A DNA stretch of 64,000 bases from Bog-473 sp963725895 (lineage in GTDB: Bacteria > Actinomycetota > Acidimicrobiia > Acidimicrobiales > RAAP-2), in NCBI GenBank assembly GCA_963725895.1, contig CAVSAJ010000001.1, forward strand, positions 1,364,001-1,428,000, written 5' to 3'. A program made the position numbers and the translations under genes. Under the pieces are notes generated by a model that saw only the letters and a list, made by a program, of their open reading frames with translations, was not told the DNA's origin and ran no database searches. How positions within the stretch are numbered: position 1 is the first letter of the stretch; each line of letters opens with the position of its first letter. Below, piece after piece: positions 25,341 to 33,616 of the stretch.

Positions 25341-26099
25341 TTGAAATCACTCCGTCGACTCGGAACCGGGATGGCTGGTTGTGCTCTTGCCTCGGGGGTA
25401 CTGACGACGCCTCTTGTTGCGACGGCTGGTGCGGCAGCGGTCCCACCCCAAGGCTGGGTAGCCCATTCTGCTTACGGCCTACAGCTGTCGGTTCCCAAGT
25501 CCTGGGGCGTCGCCTACTTCCAGAACTGCCCCTTGGGTAAGTCCGGATCTCTGCTCATCGGCACACCCGCCTACGAGAGCTTCTGCGCCGCGATTCCAGC
25601 AGACGCCAACATCATCTCGATGCAGCCCCAAGAGACGGGAGCGGTACTCTCCGGTCGGATCAGTCACCTCATTGTCCATGGTCTCGGTGTGATCTCCTAT
25701 TCGACCGGAGCAGCACCCTTCAGTAGGGAGGCATGGGTTGTTCCCTCCAGGCATGTCGTACTCACGGCGACTGGGGCAGAGTCATCGGCTGTCCTGCGCA
25801 CCTTGACCGCTGCAACGTCTGGGGCACTCCCGGCCCCTGGGATGCTTCGGGGGAGCGTGTATCTCATCGCCCTCATGCGGACGCCGGTGACAGGGCCGGT
25901 TTCAGTGACGAGACTCGGCTCTCATGGCTCTGGCTCAACGACGGTCCAAGCGTATGACGCGCAGTTCTGGGACACCTTTCCGCCGGGCAACTATCTGCTG
26001 ACGGGTCACGCTGGCGACGCACCATGCCTGCCGGTGAGGGTGACGGTTCGCTCAGGCGAGAGCATCGATGCTCCGGAAATCGACTGCCAGGGTAAATGA
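25341..26099 (+). CDS. Secreted hypothetical protein
   Basis: 252 residues from a TTG. A short signal peptide (LRRLGTGMAGCALASGVLTT, then PLVATAGAAA) is followed by YGLQLSVPKSWGVAYFQNCP, a pattern seen in secreted or lipoprotein domains of actinobacteria, and by a C-terminal beta segment GNYLLTGHAGDAPCLPVRVT with paired Cys. No family assigned. Confidence 0.6.
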   Translation: MKSLRRLGTGMAGCALASGVLTTPLVATAGAAAVPPQGWVAHSAYGLQLSVPKSWGVAYFQNCPLGKSGSLLIGTPAYESFCAAIPADANIISMQPQETGAVLSGRISHLIVHGLGVISYSTGAAPFSREAWVVPSRHVVLTATGAESSAVLRTLTAATSGALPAPGMLRGSVYLIALMRTPVTGPVSVTRLGSHGSGSTTVQAYDAQFWDTFPPGNYLLTGHAGDAPCLPVRVTVRSGESIDAPEIDCQGK

Positions 26100-26139
26100 C
26101 CACTGCCTGCCTCCGTACGCTGCCGGATAGATGGCGTGT

Positions 26140-26844
26140 TCAAACACCACGGAATATCTCTGGATCGTGGCTGAAGTAGACCGCGTCGGGACTCAGCGAT
26201 CTCAGTCTCCGTATTGAGTCAACGGCGACGTCACGAAGCGCTTCGGAATCGATGTTGGCGGAGGTGGCCTCCTCATGGAGGAACTCATCGATGGCCCAGA
26301 CTGCCTGGGCGGCGACTACCACGGTTCCTTCGTCGGCCTCTACCACCACCGACTGGTGGCCACGCGTGTGTCCGGGCGTAGCAAGGAGCCGGACTCCTTC
26401 CGCGATCGTTTCGTCACCCCGGACGGCTCGCAGCTGGTCCACGGGAACCTCAGCCCATTCGGCCACGGTGTAGAAGCGTTGGCGGGCTGCCTCGACTTCA
26501 TCGGCTTGGACGTAGAGCGGTACTGAGGTGCCGTAATACACGGAGTTCTGACCGCAATGGTCGAAATGGAGGTGGCTATTGACCACCGCAGCTACTGAAT
26601 TCGGCTCGATGCCGACACCAGCGAGCAGCTCGTCCAGAGCCCGGACCGTTGGGTCGTACAGCTGGTCGATGAAGTCGTTGCCTCGGCCCACACCAGTGTC
26701 AACGACGATTGCACCATCTGGGTGGTCGATGGCGAAGCCGAACACGACGGAACGGCGTCCTCGTCCAGCCTCAGGGTGATCATCGGGCAGGACCAGGTCG
26801 GCCAGGTGAAGGCGTTCGATTCTAGGCAGCGTGGATAGCGTCAT
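26140..26844 (-). CDS. MBL-fold metallo-hydrolase (N-acyl-homoserine lactonase-like)
   Basis: 234 residues starting at the ATG at 26844 with GGGAGA six bases upstream. Metal ligands are in NSHLHFDHCGQN (H-x-H-x-D-H), TPGHTRGHQSV and VYFSHDPE; the N-terminal AIVVDTGVGRG fits. This places it in the metallo-beta-lactamase superfamily near the quorum-quenching lactonases, but substrate is not provable here. It is a stand-alone gene on the minus strand, running toward the secreted gene at 25341. Confidence 0.85.
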   Translation of the reverse strand: MTLSTLPRIERLHLADLVLPDDHPEAGRGRRSVVFGFAIDHPDGAIVVDTGVGRGNDFIDQLYDPTVRALDELLAGVGIEPNSVAAVVNSHLHFDHCGQNSVYYGTSVPLYVQADEVEAARQRFYTVAEWAEVPVDQLRAVRGDETIAEGVRLLATPGHTRGHQSVVVEADEGTVVVAAQAVWAIDEFLHEEATSANIDSEALRDVAVDSIRRLRSLSPDAVYFSHDPEIFRGV

Positions 26845-26983
26845 CGATTTCTCCCATAAGGCATCTGTCGCTCGGTCGGAGCGATGGTGCCGAGGTGTCC
26901 TACATTTAGCCTTGCGGGGCTGCGCTGGGTAGCCCCTTCCGGGACTGTGGGACCCGTCAAGCAGCACTTCTGAGCTGCACCCC

Positions 26984-27667
26984 CTATGCCCCACAGTTGA
27001 TGTGCGCTGCCTCTTGTTGAGCGAGTGAAAGAGCTGCGGCACGTGGTCCGCAGAATCCAGAGCGCCCAAATGGGCTCGAAGTCGTTGGCGCTGCGGGTGT
27101 GACATAGAGAAGATCGCTCTTGGTGACGGTCAAGATGGCATCTCCATCGGGAAGCACCGAAGGCTCCGTTGATGCCGAGATCACTGCTCGTGCTCGTGTG
27201 CCGGTCACCGATACAAGGCGGACGACTGCACGTCCACCGTCATGAATCTCGTCCACGGGGCGAGAAACACCATTGACCACTACTGTTTCGGGCGTCACCG
27301 TGTCACAGGGTGCCCCAGGGGTCATGTGGGGACTTCCGCAGTCCACGTGAGTGGGCCACTTTGCCGAGCCTTGGCCATTGTCCCGGATATACACGTAGAA
27401 GGTATGCACATGCCACGTGCCGCCAAAGAGCCCTGCCACCACCCCGTTAGCTTTAGGGCGTGTCTCGTTTCGGCTGGGTTGCTGGTGCGTGCCACCGGCG
27501 CCTGAAACCACGCGGTATGCCAGGACACCGGCCAGAGCAACGACGACTACGGTTCCGAACTTCCACACATAACGACGGCGCTGGCGCTGGCGGGCCTCTC
27601 TGATCAGGACGTCTATCTCCTGTTCGGCTGTTGCCTCGGAGGGCCGCACTGGAGTCCTTAATCCCAT
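26984..27667 (-). CDS. Membrane-anchored hypothetical protein divergent from a GntR regulator
   Basis: 227 residues: a charged N-terminus (IDVLIREARQRQRRRYVWKF), one transmembrane helix (VVVVALAGVLAYRVVSG) and an extracytoplasmic domain with Cys pairs (HVDCGSPH, GAPCDTV, SGFCGPR). No family assigned. It starts at ATG 27667 inside the 25-base dyad shared with the divergent GntR gene and has no Shine-Dalgarno, so it may be leaderless. Control by that GntR is likely. Confidence 0.6.
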   Translation of the reverse strand: MGLRTPVRPSEATAEQEIDVLIREARQRQRRRYVWKFGTVVVVALAGVLAYRVVSGAGGTHQQPSRNETRPKANGVVAGLFGGTWHVHTFYVYIRDNGQGSAKWPTHVDCGSPHMTPGAPCDTVTPETVVVNGVSRPVDEIHDGGRAVVRLVSVTGTRARAVISASTEPSVLPDGDAILTVTKSDLLYVTPAAPTTSSPFGRSGFCGPRAAALSLAQQEAAHINCGA

Positions 27668-27690
27668 GGTGCTACGCTACATAGCATCAT
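27666..27690. promoter_or_regulatory. 25-base dyad, likely GntR operator
   Basis: Arms ATGxTGCTA and TAGCAxCAT frame a 7-base spacer (core TGCTA at 27670-27674 and TAGCA at 27682-27686). It lies between two divergent genes, one of which codes for a YtrA-type GntR regulator. Place and symmetry suit an autoregulatory operator covering the start of the minus-strand gene. Confidence 0.5.
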
Positions 27691-27739
27691 AACAGGTGTC
27701 AATGTCGACCGTTCGGACTCGCTGCCGCTCCACGAACAG

Positions 27740-28036
27740 GTGGCCGGCGAAATCCGGCGCGCCATTGCCGAAGGTGAAGCCGGGCCGGGCGAGCGGCTAC
27801 CGCCGGCCAAGGACCTCGCCGCGATCCTCGGTGTCAACGCCAATACTGTGCTACGGGCGCTGCGCCTTCTGCGCGACGAAGGGCTTCTCGAATTCCGTCG
27901 AGGAAGAGGCGTCAGCGTGGCGGGCACACCCGAGCGCGGTGCCGTTGTTGCCAGGACCAGAGAGCTGTTGGACTTCGCTCGTCGTCAGGGGTTTCGCCCC
28001 GATGAAGTGATCGGGATCATCGAGCGTCTGGGCTGA
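27740..28036 (+). CDS. GntR family transcriptional regulator (short, YtrA-like)
   Basis: 98 residues from the GTG at 27740. The winged-helix sequence is complete from AGEIRRAIAEGEAGPGERLP through LGVNANTVLRALRLLRDEGL to GVSVAGTPE. The frame continues upstream as VNVDRSDSLPLHEQ, typical of the first strand of GntR proteins, back to a TAA at 27659, yet contains no ATG, GTG or TTG there. So the true start is probably near 27686-27692 with a non-standard codon (ATC/ATA), or a base is wrong. The short C-terminal domain (FARRQGFRPDEVIGIIERLG) is of the YtrA type. Confidence 0.78.
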   Translation: MAGEIRRAIAEGEAGPGERLPPAKDLAAILGVNANTVLRALRLLRDEGLLEFRRGRGVSVAGTPERGAVVARTRELLDFARRQGFRPDEVIGIIERLG

Positions 28037-28163
28037 GCTAGGGGTGAACCCGAACGCCGTTCAGGAGGGTGGGACACTTCGCCACTGCGGGGGCAGGCAG
28101 ACTCTGGTGGTAGTACCGCTGGCTGCCCGAAGCGCCGATCCTCATCGGTACTAGCGTGCTTGC

Positions 28164-28654
28164 GTGGCGATATCTCCCTACATAAGAAGACTTCGAGACC
28201 TCATTGGAACCGAATTTCTCGTGCCTCCTTCGGCAGCCGTACTTCCCAGGGACGATCGTGGCAGAGTTACTCGTCCGACTGATCGATTCTGGGTTCTGGG
28301 TTCTGGGCAACTATTGGTGGCGCCGTTGAACCAGATGAATCACCAGAGGAGACTGCCCTCCGAGAAGCCGAAGAGGAGGCCGGCGTCGCACTGAAGCTCG
28401 GACCGATTCTGGCGGTGTTGGGTGGTCCCGACTATCGCCTTACCTATCCAAATGGAGATCAGACCTCGTACGTTTCTACGATGTTCGATGCCACCGTGAT
28501 CGGCGGCAGACCGAGAGCCGACGCAGATTGCCGAGATGAAACATCTGCAGTTGAGTGGTGGGATCCCAACAACTTGCGCTGTGGCCAGATGAGCAACTTC
28601 ACTCTGGCACTTCTCAGAGAAGTTGGAATCTCTGACAAACCTGTTCCGGTCTGA
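28164..28654 (+). pseudogene. Nudix hydrolase pseudogene
   Basis: Three frames together spell a Nudix protein. Frame 1 from GTG 28164 gives VAISPYIRRLRDLIGTEFLV to the GRGRV region (about 28268); a second frame gives LLVRLIDSGFWVL; a third carries the Nudix box GGAVEPDESPEETALREAEE (then EAGV) and runs to 28654 (DETSAVEWWDPNNLRCGQM). At least two frame changes are needed, and between the second and third a few bases (near CTGGGTTCTGGG repeats) differ from what the protein needs. This is more than a single base error, so real decay is likely. Confidence 0.7.
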
Positions 28655-28769
28655 GGTTCGAGCAGCCTGCCCATATACGCCTGTACTGGGGATATGGCTC
28701 GCCTGTCCGGGCAAACGGCACGGTCAATGTCGGCCCGATGGCCCGACATGACCAAGTGGGGAGATCAGG

Positions 28770-29375
28770 TCAAGCTTCGTCCCTCGCGGGCTCATAGATC
28801 GAAATAACCACGCCGGTGGTCGTCGCGACACTGTCGGTGAGGCACAACTTGACTTCCATACCTTCCGGGAACAGCCGACGTCCGGTGCCAAGCACCAACG
28901 GGTGGATCATCAGTAGGTACTCGTCGATCAGGTCGGCAGCCATCAGCGAACTGACCAACTGACTGCTGCCCATGATCGCCAGAACCCCATTGGACTGAGC
29001 CTTGAGGGTGCCAATCGCTTTGGGGATGTCGCCATTCAGCAACGTCGAGTTGGGCCATGGAAGTGGTTCGGTGAGCGAAGTCGAAACGACATACTTGGGC
29101 GTGTTGTTCAGCGCGGGAGCGAAAGGACTATCGGGTTGCTGATTCCAGTGAGACAGAAGCTGTTCGTACGTCCACCTCCCAAATAGCCACCCAGCCAGTC
29201 CGCCCCCGGCCGCCATTCGCTCGCCCATCGCCTTACCCGCCGCATCGCCTGGCTCAGTCGACCGTTGCCCCCAACCACCCTTCGTGAATCCATCTCGGGT
29301 GTCCTCGTCGGGGCGCCCCGGACCCTGCATGATCCCATCAAGGGTCACATGATTCATGACAACGATACGGCCCAT
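28770..29375 (-). CDS. Dihydrofolate reductase-like / RibD C-terminal domain protein
   Basis: 201 residues: MGRIVVMNHVTLDGIMQGPG opening, then AGWLFGRWTYEQLLSHW, LLNGDIPKAIGTLKAQSNG, LAIMGSSQLVSSLMAADLID and YLLMIHPLVLGTGRRLFPEG, all in the order of the RibD C-terminal family. Members bind NADPH; the physiological substrate is usually unknown. GGAGGAGGC lies upstream, slightly far from the ATG. Confidence 0.87.
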   Translation of the reverse strand: MGRIVVMNHVTLDGIMQGPGRPDEDTRDGFTKGGWGQRSTEPGDAAGKAMGERMAAGGGLAGWLFGRWTYEQLLSHWNQQPDSPFAPALNNTPKYVVSTSLTEPLPWPNSTLLNGDIPKAIGTLKAQSNGVLAIMGSSQLVSSLMAADLIDEYLLMIHPLVLGTGRRLFPEGMEVKLCLTDSVATTTGVVISIYEPARDEA

Positions 29376-29459
29376 TTTGCAGCGCCTCCTCCGAGCAAGG
29401 AAGGTATCCCGGTTCGCCGGGAGGGTGACCGGGTACTCCGTGTGCTATCGAGTCAAGAC

Positions 29460-29707
29460 ATGATCGGCAGAGTCGTCACAGCCATCGTGGTGCTGGCTAC
29501 TTTCGGCCTGCTCCGCGCCACCATGACGTTGTACCCTCAACGCTTCGAGAAGGCTCGCTTGCGCTGGCCTTGGACCTGGGAAAGCCCGATTTTGTGGGTC
29601 CGCATCTTGGGCTGGGCGTCATCTTTCTCGTGTTCTCCGTGGGCATCTCGATTGCCCTCCTGCCACGGTCTAGCGGAGTCCTGCCCCATATCGCTGGAGG
29701 CACTTGA
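29460..29707 (+). pseudogene. Small two-helix membrane protein, frameshifted
   Basis: From ATG 29460 the frame gives MIGRVVTAIVVLATFGLLRA and RLRWPWTWESPILWVRILG; the next frame then supplies GVIFLVFSVGISIALLPRSS and ends at TGA 29707. Inserting one base near 29614 makes one 82-residue protein with two membrane helices. The pattern (helix, W/R-rich loop, LWVRI-GG-VIFL) resembles small actinobacterial membrane proteins of unknown function. The reconstruction is by eye and tentative. Confidence 0.4.
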
Positions 29708-29732
29708 CACGGAGTTGCAGTAGGAAATGCTT

Positions 29733-30329
29733 ATGCAAAGCCTCGCAATGGAAGAGGTGTACCTCGTCCGACACGGAGAGACGGAATGGAATCTTACCGG
29801 TCGTCGCCAGGGTCAGTTAGATTCACCGCTTTCTGAAAGCGGAATGATGGAGGTTCAGCGAACCGCTAAACGAATCGAGTCACTACCGGTAGACGGGGTC
29901 TTTTCCAGTCCGCTCGGTCGAGCCATTTCAACGGCTCAGACTTACGCTCACGCACTTGACCAAGCGATCACAGCTCTCGATGATCTTAGGGAGCTAGATC
30001 ACGGCGATATGGCCGGCATGACGAATGAGGAGATCGAACGAGCCTTCCCTGGCGAATTGGCTCGACGTTCACGAGGCAAGTACGAGTGGCGATTTCCCAA
30101 CGGCGAGAGCTACGCCGACGCTGACTTGAGAGCTGCATCGGCCCTTCGCCAGGTCGCTGAGTCGGGAAGTTCTCGTCCATTGGTTGTCACTCACGAGATG
30201 ATTGCTCGGATGCTTCTTCTGAACCTTCTCACCCTGGAACCAAAAGAGGCGCTCACATTGGGGCTCCTCCACGGCGTGATCTATCGGGTTCACGTGGAGT
30301 CAAAGACGGTCATTGAGATCACCTCATGA
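29733..30329 (+). CDS. Histidine phosphatase family protein
   Basis: 198 residues. The phosphohistidine motif is VYLVRHGETEWNLTG, with SSPLGRAISTAQTYA, LRELDHGDMAGMTNEEIERA and VVTHEMIARMLL supplying the second Arg, the acidic residue and the second His. This is the phosphoglycerate-mutase-like histidine phosphatase superfamily; the substrate is unknown. AGGAAA lies just before ATG 29733; ATGs at 29727 and 29748 are alternatives. Confidence 0.87.
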   Translation: MQSLAMEEVYLVRHGETEWNLTGRRQGQLDSPLSESGMMEVQRTAKRIESLPVDGVFSSPLGRAISTAQTYAHALDQAITALDDLRELDHGDMAGMTNEEIERAFPGELARRSRGKYEWRFPNGESYADADLRAASALRQVAESGSSRPLVVTHEMIARMLLLNLLTLEPKEALTLGLLHGVIYRVHVESKTVIEITS

Positions 30330-30453
30330 GTTCTAATGACGGGCGCCTACTAAATATCCCCTATCGCTGCCGGGAAGGCGCCACGCTTCGCCATGATGAT
30401 CACGGCGTCCGAGGTCCGTGACGTCTCCACCTGACGCCATAAGGTCCCTTTTT

Positions 30454-30849
30454 CTAAAGGGCGGGAGTGAAGAATTCCAAAGCGATGTTGCCCGGGTCAC
30501 GGCAAGAGAGGCCCGAGCCGTAGCCGGCATCGACGATTCCTCCATTCTCGATGCCGAGTTCTGAGAGTCGGCTTTCCCAAGCCTCGAGCTCATCTCGGTC
30601 TCGACAGGCGAATGCGAGATGGTCCAGACCAATTCGACGCTCATCGAACAGAAGACAGTCAGATGGATCGTGAAATTCGTGGAGCCCGACGAGCGTTTGA
30701 CCTTCGACAAGCCAGACCGCTCGTCGAAACGGGCCAGGGCTTTCGTCCCGGTCGAACGCCACGTCGAAGAGTTCTTCGTACCACTGGACACTGCGGTCGA
30801 GATCACTGACTGTCAGAGTCACGTGCGCGATGGTCGGCAAGTCAGGCAC
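30454..30849 (-). CDS. VOC/glyoxalase superfamily protein
   Basis: 131 residues from a GTG with AAGGAGG five bases upstream. Sequence IAHVTLTVSDLDRSVQWYEE opens the first beta-alpha-beta-beta-beta unit; RIGLDHLAFACRDRDELEAW the second; SCRDPGNIALEFFTP supplies the last metal ligand Glu. Metal ligands His/Glu are therefore present. It could be a glyoxalase, dioxygenase or resistance protein; substrate unknown. Confidence 0.87.
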   Translation of the reverse strand: MPDLPTIAHVTLTVSDLDRSVQWYEELFDVAFDRDESPGPFRRAVWLVEGQTLVGLHEFHDPSDCLLFDERRIGLDHLAFACRDRDELEAWESRLSELGIENGGIVDAGYGSGLSCRDPGNIALEFFTPAL

Positions 30850-31104
30850 AGGAGCCTCCTTGTGAAGGGTATGAACTGCCCTCGAAGATCATTCTGGTCC
30901 TCGAGTGGCCCATTTCGCTGGGACGGTTGGGTAGTCCAAACATGCGCGATACCCAGGCATCGGTAGTGGCGGATGCAACGACAGCTCGTGGCCTCTTCCC
31001 TCGCACCCCCGAGCCGCACCCCCGAGGTGGAAGCATGTGCGGAAGTGCTGCACCCCCTTGACCCCAGCGATGATCGTCGGTCGTGCTGGCGGTGCGCCAC
31101 ACGC

Positions 31105-31650
31105 ATGGCCGTGCTCCTGGTACTTACCGCCTGCACTGTGCTGACGGCAGCGTGCTCGACTTCGAGGGGATCCACCGCCGCCTCGCGCACCTCGAGCACA
31201 ACAGCGGCGCCTGCGACCACTGTCCCTGCCACGTCGTCCCCGACCACTACACCACCACCCTTTTACGTGGTGACCACGGGTTCCGTGCCGGGATTGGGGA
31301 CGGTCCTCGTCAACGGGGAAGGCTTCACCTTGTACATGTTCGAGCCGGACAGACAGTCCGGTAGATCCACCTGTTACGGCGAGTGCGAGAACTTATGGCC
31401 GCCGGTGCTGCTGGTGGACGGGGTCAAGGCCCCGGAGGCCGGGGCTGGAGTGAACGCATCCCTTCTCGGCACCACAGTGCGCACCGGTGACCCTGATGAC
31501 CTTGAGCAGATCACCTACAACGGGTGGCCTCTCTACTTGTGGCACGGCGACTCGCAGCCCGGAGAGGCAACCGGGCAGGGACTGAACGACTGCGGCGGGC
31601 TGTGGTACGTGCTGGACCCCGACGGCGTTCCAGTCATCGCTACTCCATAA
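31105..31650 (+). CDS. Lipoprotein with secreted DUF/COG4315-type repeat domain
   Basis: 181 residues from ATG 31105. The signal peptide MAVLLVLTACTVLTAACSTS carries a lipobox (L-T-A-A-C). A Thr/Ser/Pro linker precedes two copies of the 'secreted repeat' unit: GFTLYMFEPDRQSGRSTCYG, then CENLWPPVL, and later YNGWPLYLWHGDSQPGEATG followed by GLNDCGGLWYVLDPDG. This is the COG4315-type lipoprotein family of unknown function. Earlier in-frame starts (30973) give no signal peptide and are rejected. Confidence 0.83.
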   Translation: MAVLLVLTACTVLTAACSTSRGSTAASRTSSTTAAPATTVPATSSPTTTPPPFYVVTTGSVPGLGTVLVNGEGFTLYMFEPDRQSGRSTCYGECENLWPPVLLVDGVKAPEAGAGVNASLLGTTVRTGDPDDLEQITYNGWPLYLWHGDSQPGEATGQGLNDCGGLWYVLDPDGVPVIATP

Positions 31651-31710
31651 GGGTGCCCCCGTTCGCTCGGAGTCACGCACGTCCGTACGACACTTGAGTG
31701 AGGAGCTTGC

Positions 31711-32964
31711 TCAACAGACGATGTCGTTGCCATTGAAGGGAGCTGAGCCAAACGAGTAGATGCCCCCGCAGTTGTCGAGGAGCCAGTAGCCGCTATCTCC
31801 TTGACCGGCGATCCCGACGATTGGGTGTGGATCGAGTCCGGCGTAACTGCCCTCAAAAGGCAGGTTGAACGAAAAGACGCCGCCGTCGCTCGCAGCAAGT
31901 CGGTAGCCCGTACCGTCAGCGGCCGCCTGCATTCCCACGATCGGTGCGGCCAGGGCAAGACTGCCGGTGCTTCCGTGGAACGGGGCATTGAACGAGAAGA
32001 TGCCGCCGTCGGAGGCAACGAGCCAGTAACCACCTGTCGCGGGATCAGCCGCCATGCCCACGATCGGTTTGTTCAACGGTTTGCCGCCCATCGAGCCGTA
32101 GAAAGGAGCGTCCCCGAAGGCAAAGACGCCGCCGTCCTTGGCGACCAGCCAGTACCCGCCGCCATCGGGAGTCGAGGCCATGCCGACAATGGGAGCATTG
32201 AGGTGAAGTGCTCCCGTGGAACCGAAGAACTGGGCCAGGCCGAAGTTGAAAACGCCACCATCCGCGCCGACGAACCAATACCCGTTTCCGTCAGGGGTCG
32301 CTGCCATCCCAACGATCGGCGCGTTCAGCGGAAGACCCTGCAGGCCTCCGTAGTTCAAAGACGCGTGCCCCTGACCGGGCATGAAGCCTAAGCTCTCACC
32401 GCCGTTTGTGGCGTACCAATAGGCACTCGTAGCGGCACTTGAGCTTATGGACAGCGCGTGCTGCGAGATCGGCAGAGCAGCGCAATCCGGCACTGCGACC
32501 GATTGTGGTCCAGCGGTTCCTGAGCCACCAGCTCCGTCAGTCCACGAGACAGAGATAGTGACGACCGCGCCGGAGACGGCAAAGAGGTTGGATGCACTTC
32601 CCGAGAACTGGGCCGCTCCTGGGATCGGGTAGCCAACGGACTCCAAATCCATCGCCTGCGTTGCGGTCTGCGTGCCGTTGGAGATGGTCACGGTCGCCGC
32701 CGGTGAGAGCCGACTAGGGGTGGGCAGGTTATAGAGCGCCACCTCTGGAATGGGGGGGCCTGGTAATGGAAGTGGAAATGGCCCCGGCACTGGGAGAGGT
32801 GCCGGCACACAGCCACCCCAAACGGCGGCGAACTCAAGACCTGCCGCGCTGGCTCGAGTCGGTGCCGAGAACGCGGCCGCCGACAGCGCCAATCCCACCA
32901 CAATCGCAAACCTCAAAAAGACTGATCGTCCGAGCCAACGAGATCGCACTGGCTGTAAGAGCAT
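31711..32964 (-). CDS. Secreted protein with YWLVASDGG-type beta-propeller-like repeats
   Basis: 417 residues from ATG 32964, with GAGGGGG upstream. The signal peptide (FLRFAIVVGLALSAAAFSAP) precedes a Pro-rich stretch and a beta domain (about 60-170). After that come five or more repeats of about 45 residues: APIVGMAATPDGNGYWFVGA then DGGVFNFG...FFGSTG. This repeat is very common in secreted proteins of Acidimicrobiia, sometimes fused to hydrolases; it likely folds as a propeller and binds a surface polymer. No enzymatic domain is fused here. Confidence 0.82.
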   Translation of the reverse strand: MLLQPVRSRWLGRSVFLRFAIVVGLALSAAAFSAPTRASAAGLEFAAVWGGCVPAPLPVPGPFPLPLPGPPIPEVALYNLPTPSRLSPAATVTISNGTQTATQAMDLESVGYPIPGAAQFSGSASNLFAVSGAVVTISVSWTDGAGGSGTAGPQSVAVPDCAALPISQHALSISSSAATSAYWYATNGGESLGFMPGQGHASLNYGGLQGLPLNAPIVGMAATPDGNGYWFVGADGGVFNFGLAQFFGSTGALHLNAPIVGMASTPDGGGYWLVAKDGGVFAFGDAPFYGSMGGKPLNKPIVGMAADPATGGYWLVASDGGIFSFNAPFHGSTGSLALAAPIVGMQAAADGTGYRLAASDGGVFSFNLPFEGSYAGLDPHPIVGIAGQGDSGYWLLDNCGGIYSFGSAPFNGNDIVC

Positions 32965-33073
32965 TCGTGCCCCCTCGGAACACCTCAATAGTGAGACCGT
33001 TTCTTAGCCTGGCGACGTGTCCCAGTCCGCCAGCCTAGGGCGTACCGAAGCCACCGGGATCTACGCTCGGATT

Positions 33074-33559
33074 ATGGCTCCAGAGCAGGATGCCACCGAG
33101 AAGAGGCGGGTTGAGGCCCTGGGCGTTGCCCTGAGCGGCTTGGCAGCAGGAGACGACCCCGAGTCGTTAGTCGACAAGCTCGCCGAGTTCTACCGCGACG
33201 ACCCCTCTGCGGGCGAGGATTTACTCGAGCTTGCGGCCGAGGCGATCGATGAGTCCGGCGCTTCAGCGTCTGACCCGATCAACTATGCGGAGATCCGGGA
33301 GCACTACCTTCCGGAATGTCGATTCAGTGGCAAGAGGCAGCACCACAAGAGCCACTTCGCCCTGACGGCGGCGGCCACGCTGCGCGCCGGGGTGTACCCC
33401 GACTACGACAGCGAAGGGGACTACTGGGGCATTGAGGGTTCATGGGTCTATTCCGTCTACGCGCTCGTGATCTACATGCGCGTGGCGGCCGAGCGAACAG
33501 AGCGGTCGGTCGAAGAGGTTTCGAGAGCACTGGCCTCACGCCGGGGCCTGAAGCTCTAG
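33074..33559 (+). CDS. Hypothetical protein
   Basis: 161 residues from ATG 33074, acidic N-terminal half (LVDKLAEFYRDDPSAGEDLL) and a C-terminal part SHFALTAAATLRAGVYPDYD followed by WVYSVYALVIYMRVAAERTE. Not recognised. The composition is soluble. The integrase on the opposite strand ends about 60 bases downstream. Confidence 0.55.
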   Translation: MAPEQDATEKRRVEALGVALSGLAAGDDPESLVDKLAEFYRDDPSAGEDLLELAAEAIDESGASASDPINYAEIREHYLPECRFSGKRQHHKSHFALTAAATLRAGVYPDYDSEGDYWGIEGSWVYSVYALVIYMRVAAERTERSVEEVSRALASRRGLKL

Positions 33560-33616
33560 CGGGAGAATTTGAGGAGGCTGTGCTCGCCGGACCGCCCGGG
33601 TCAACCTCTTGCGCCT

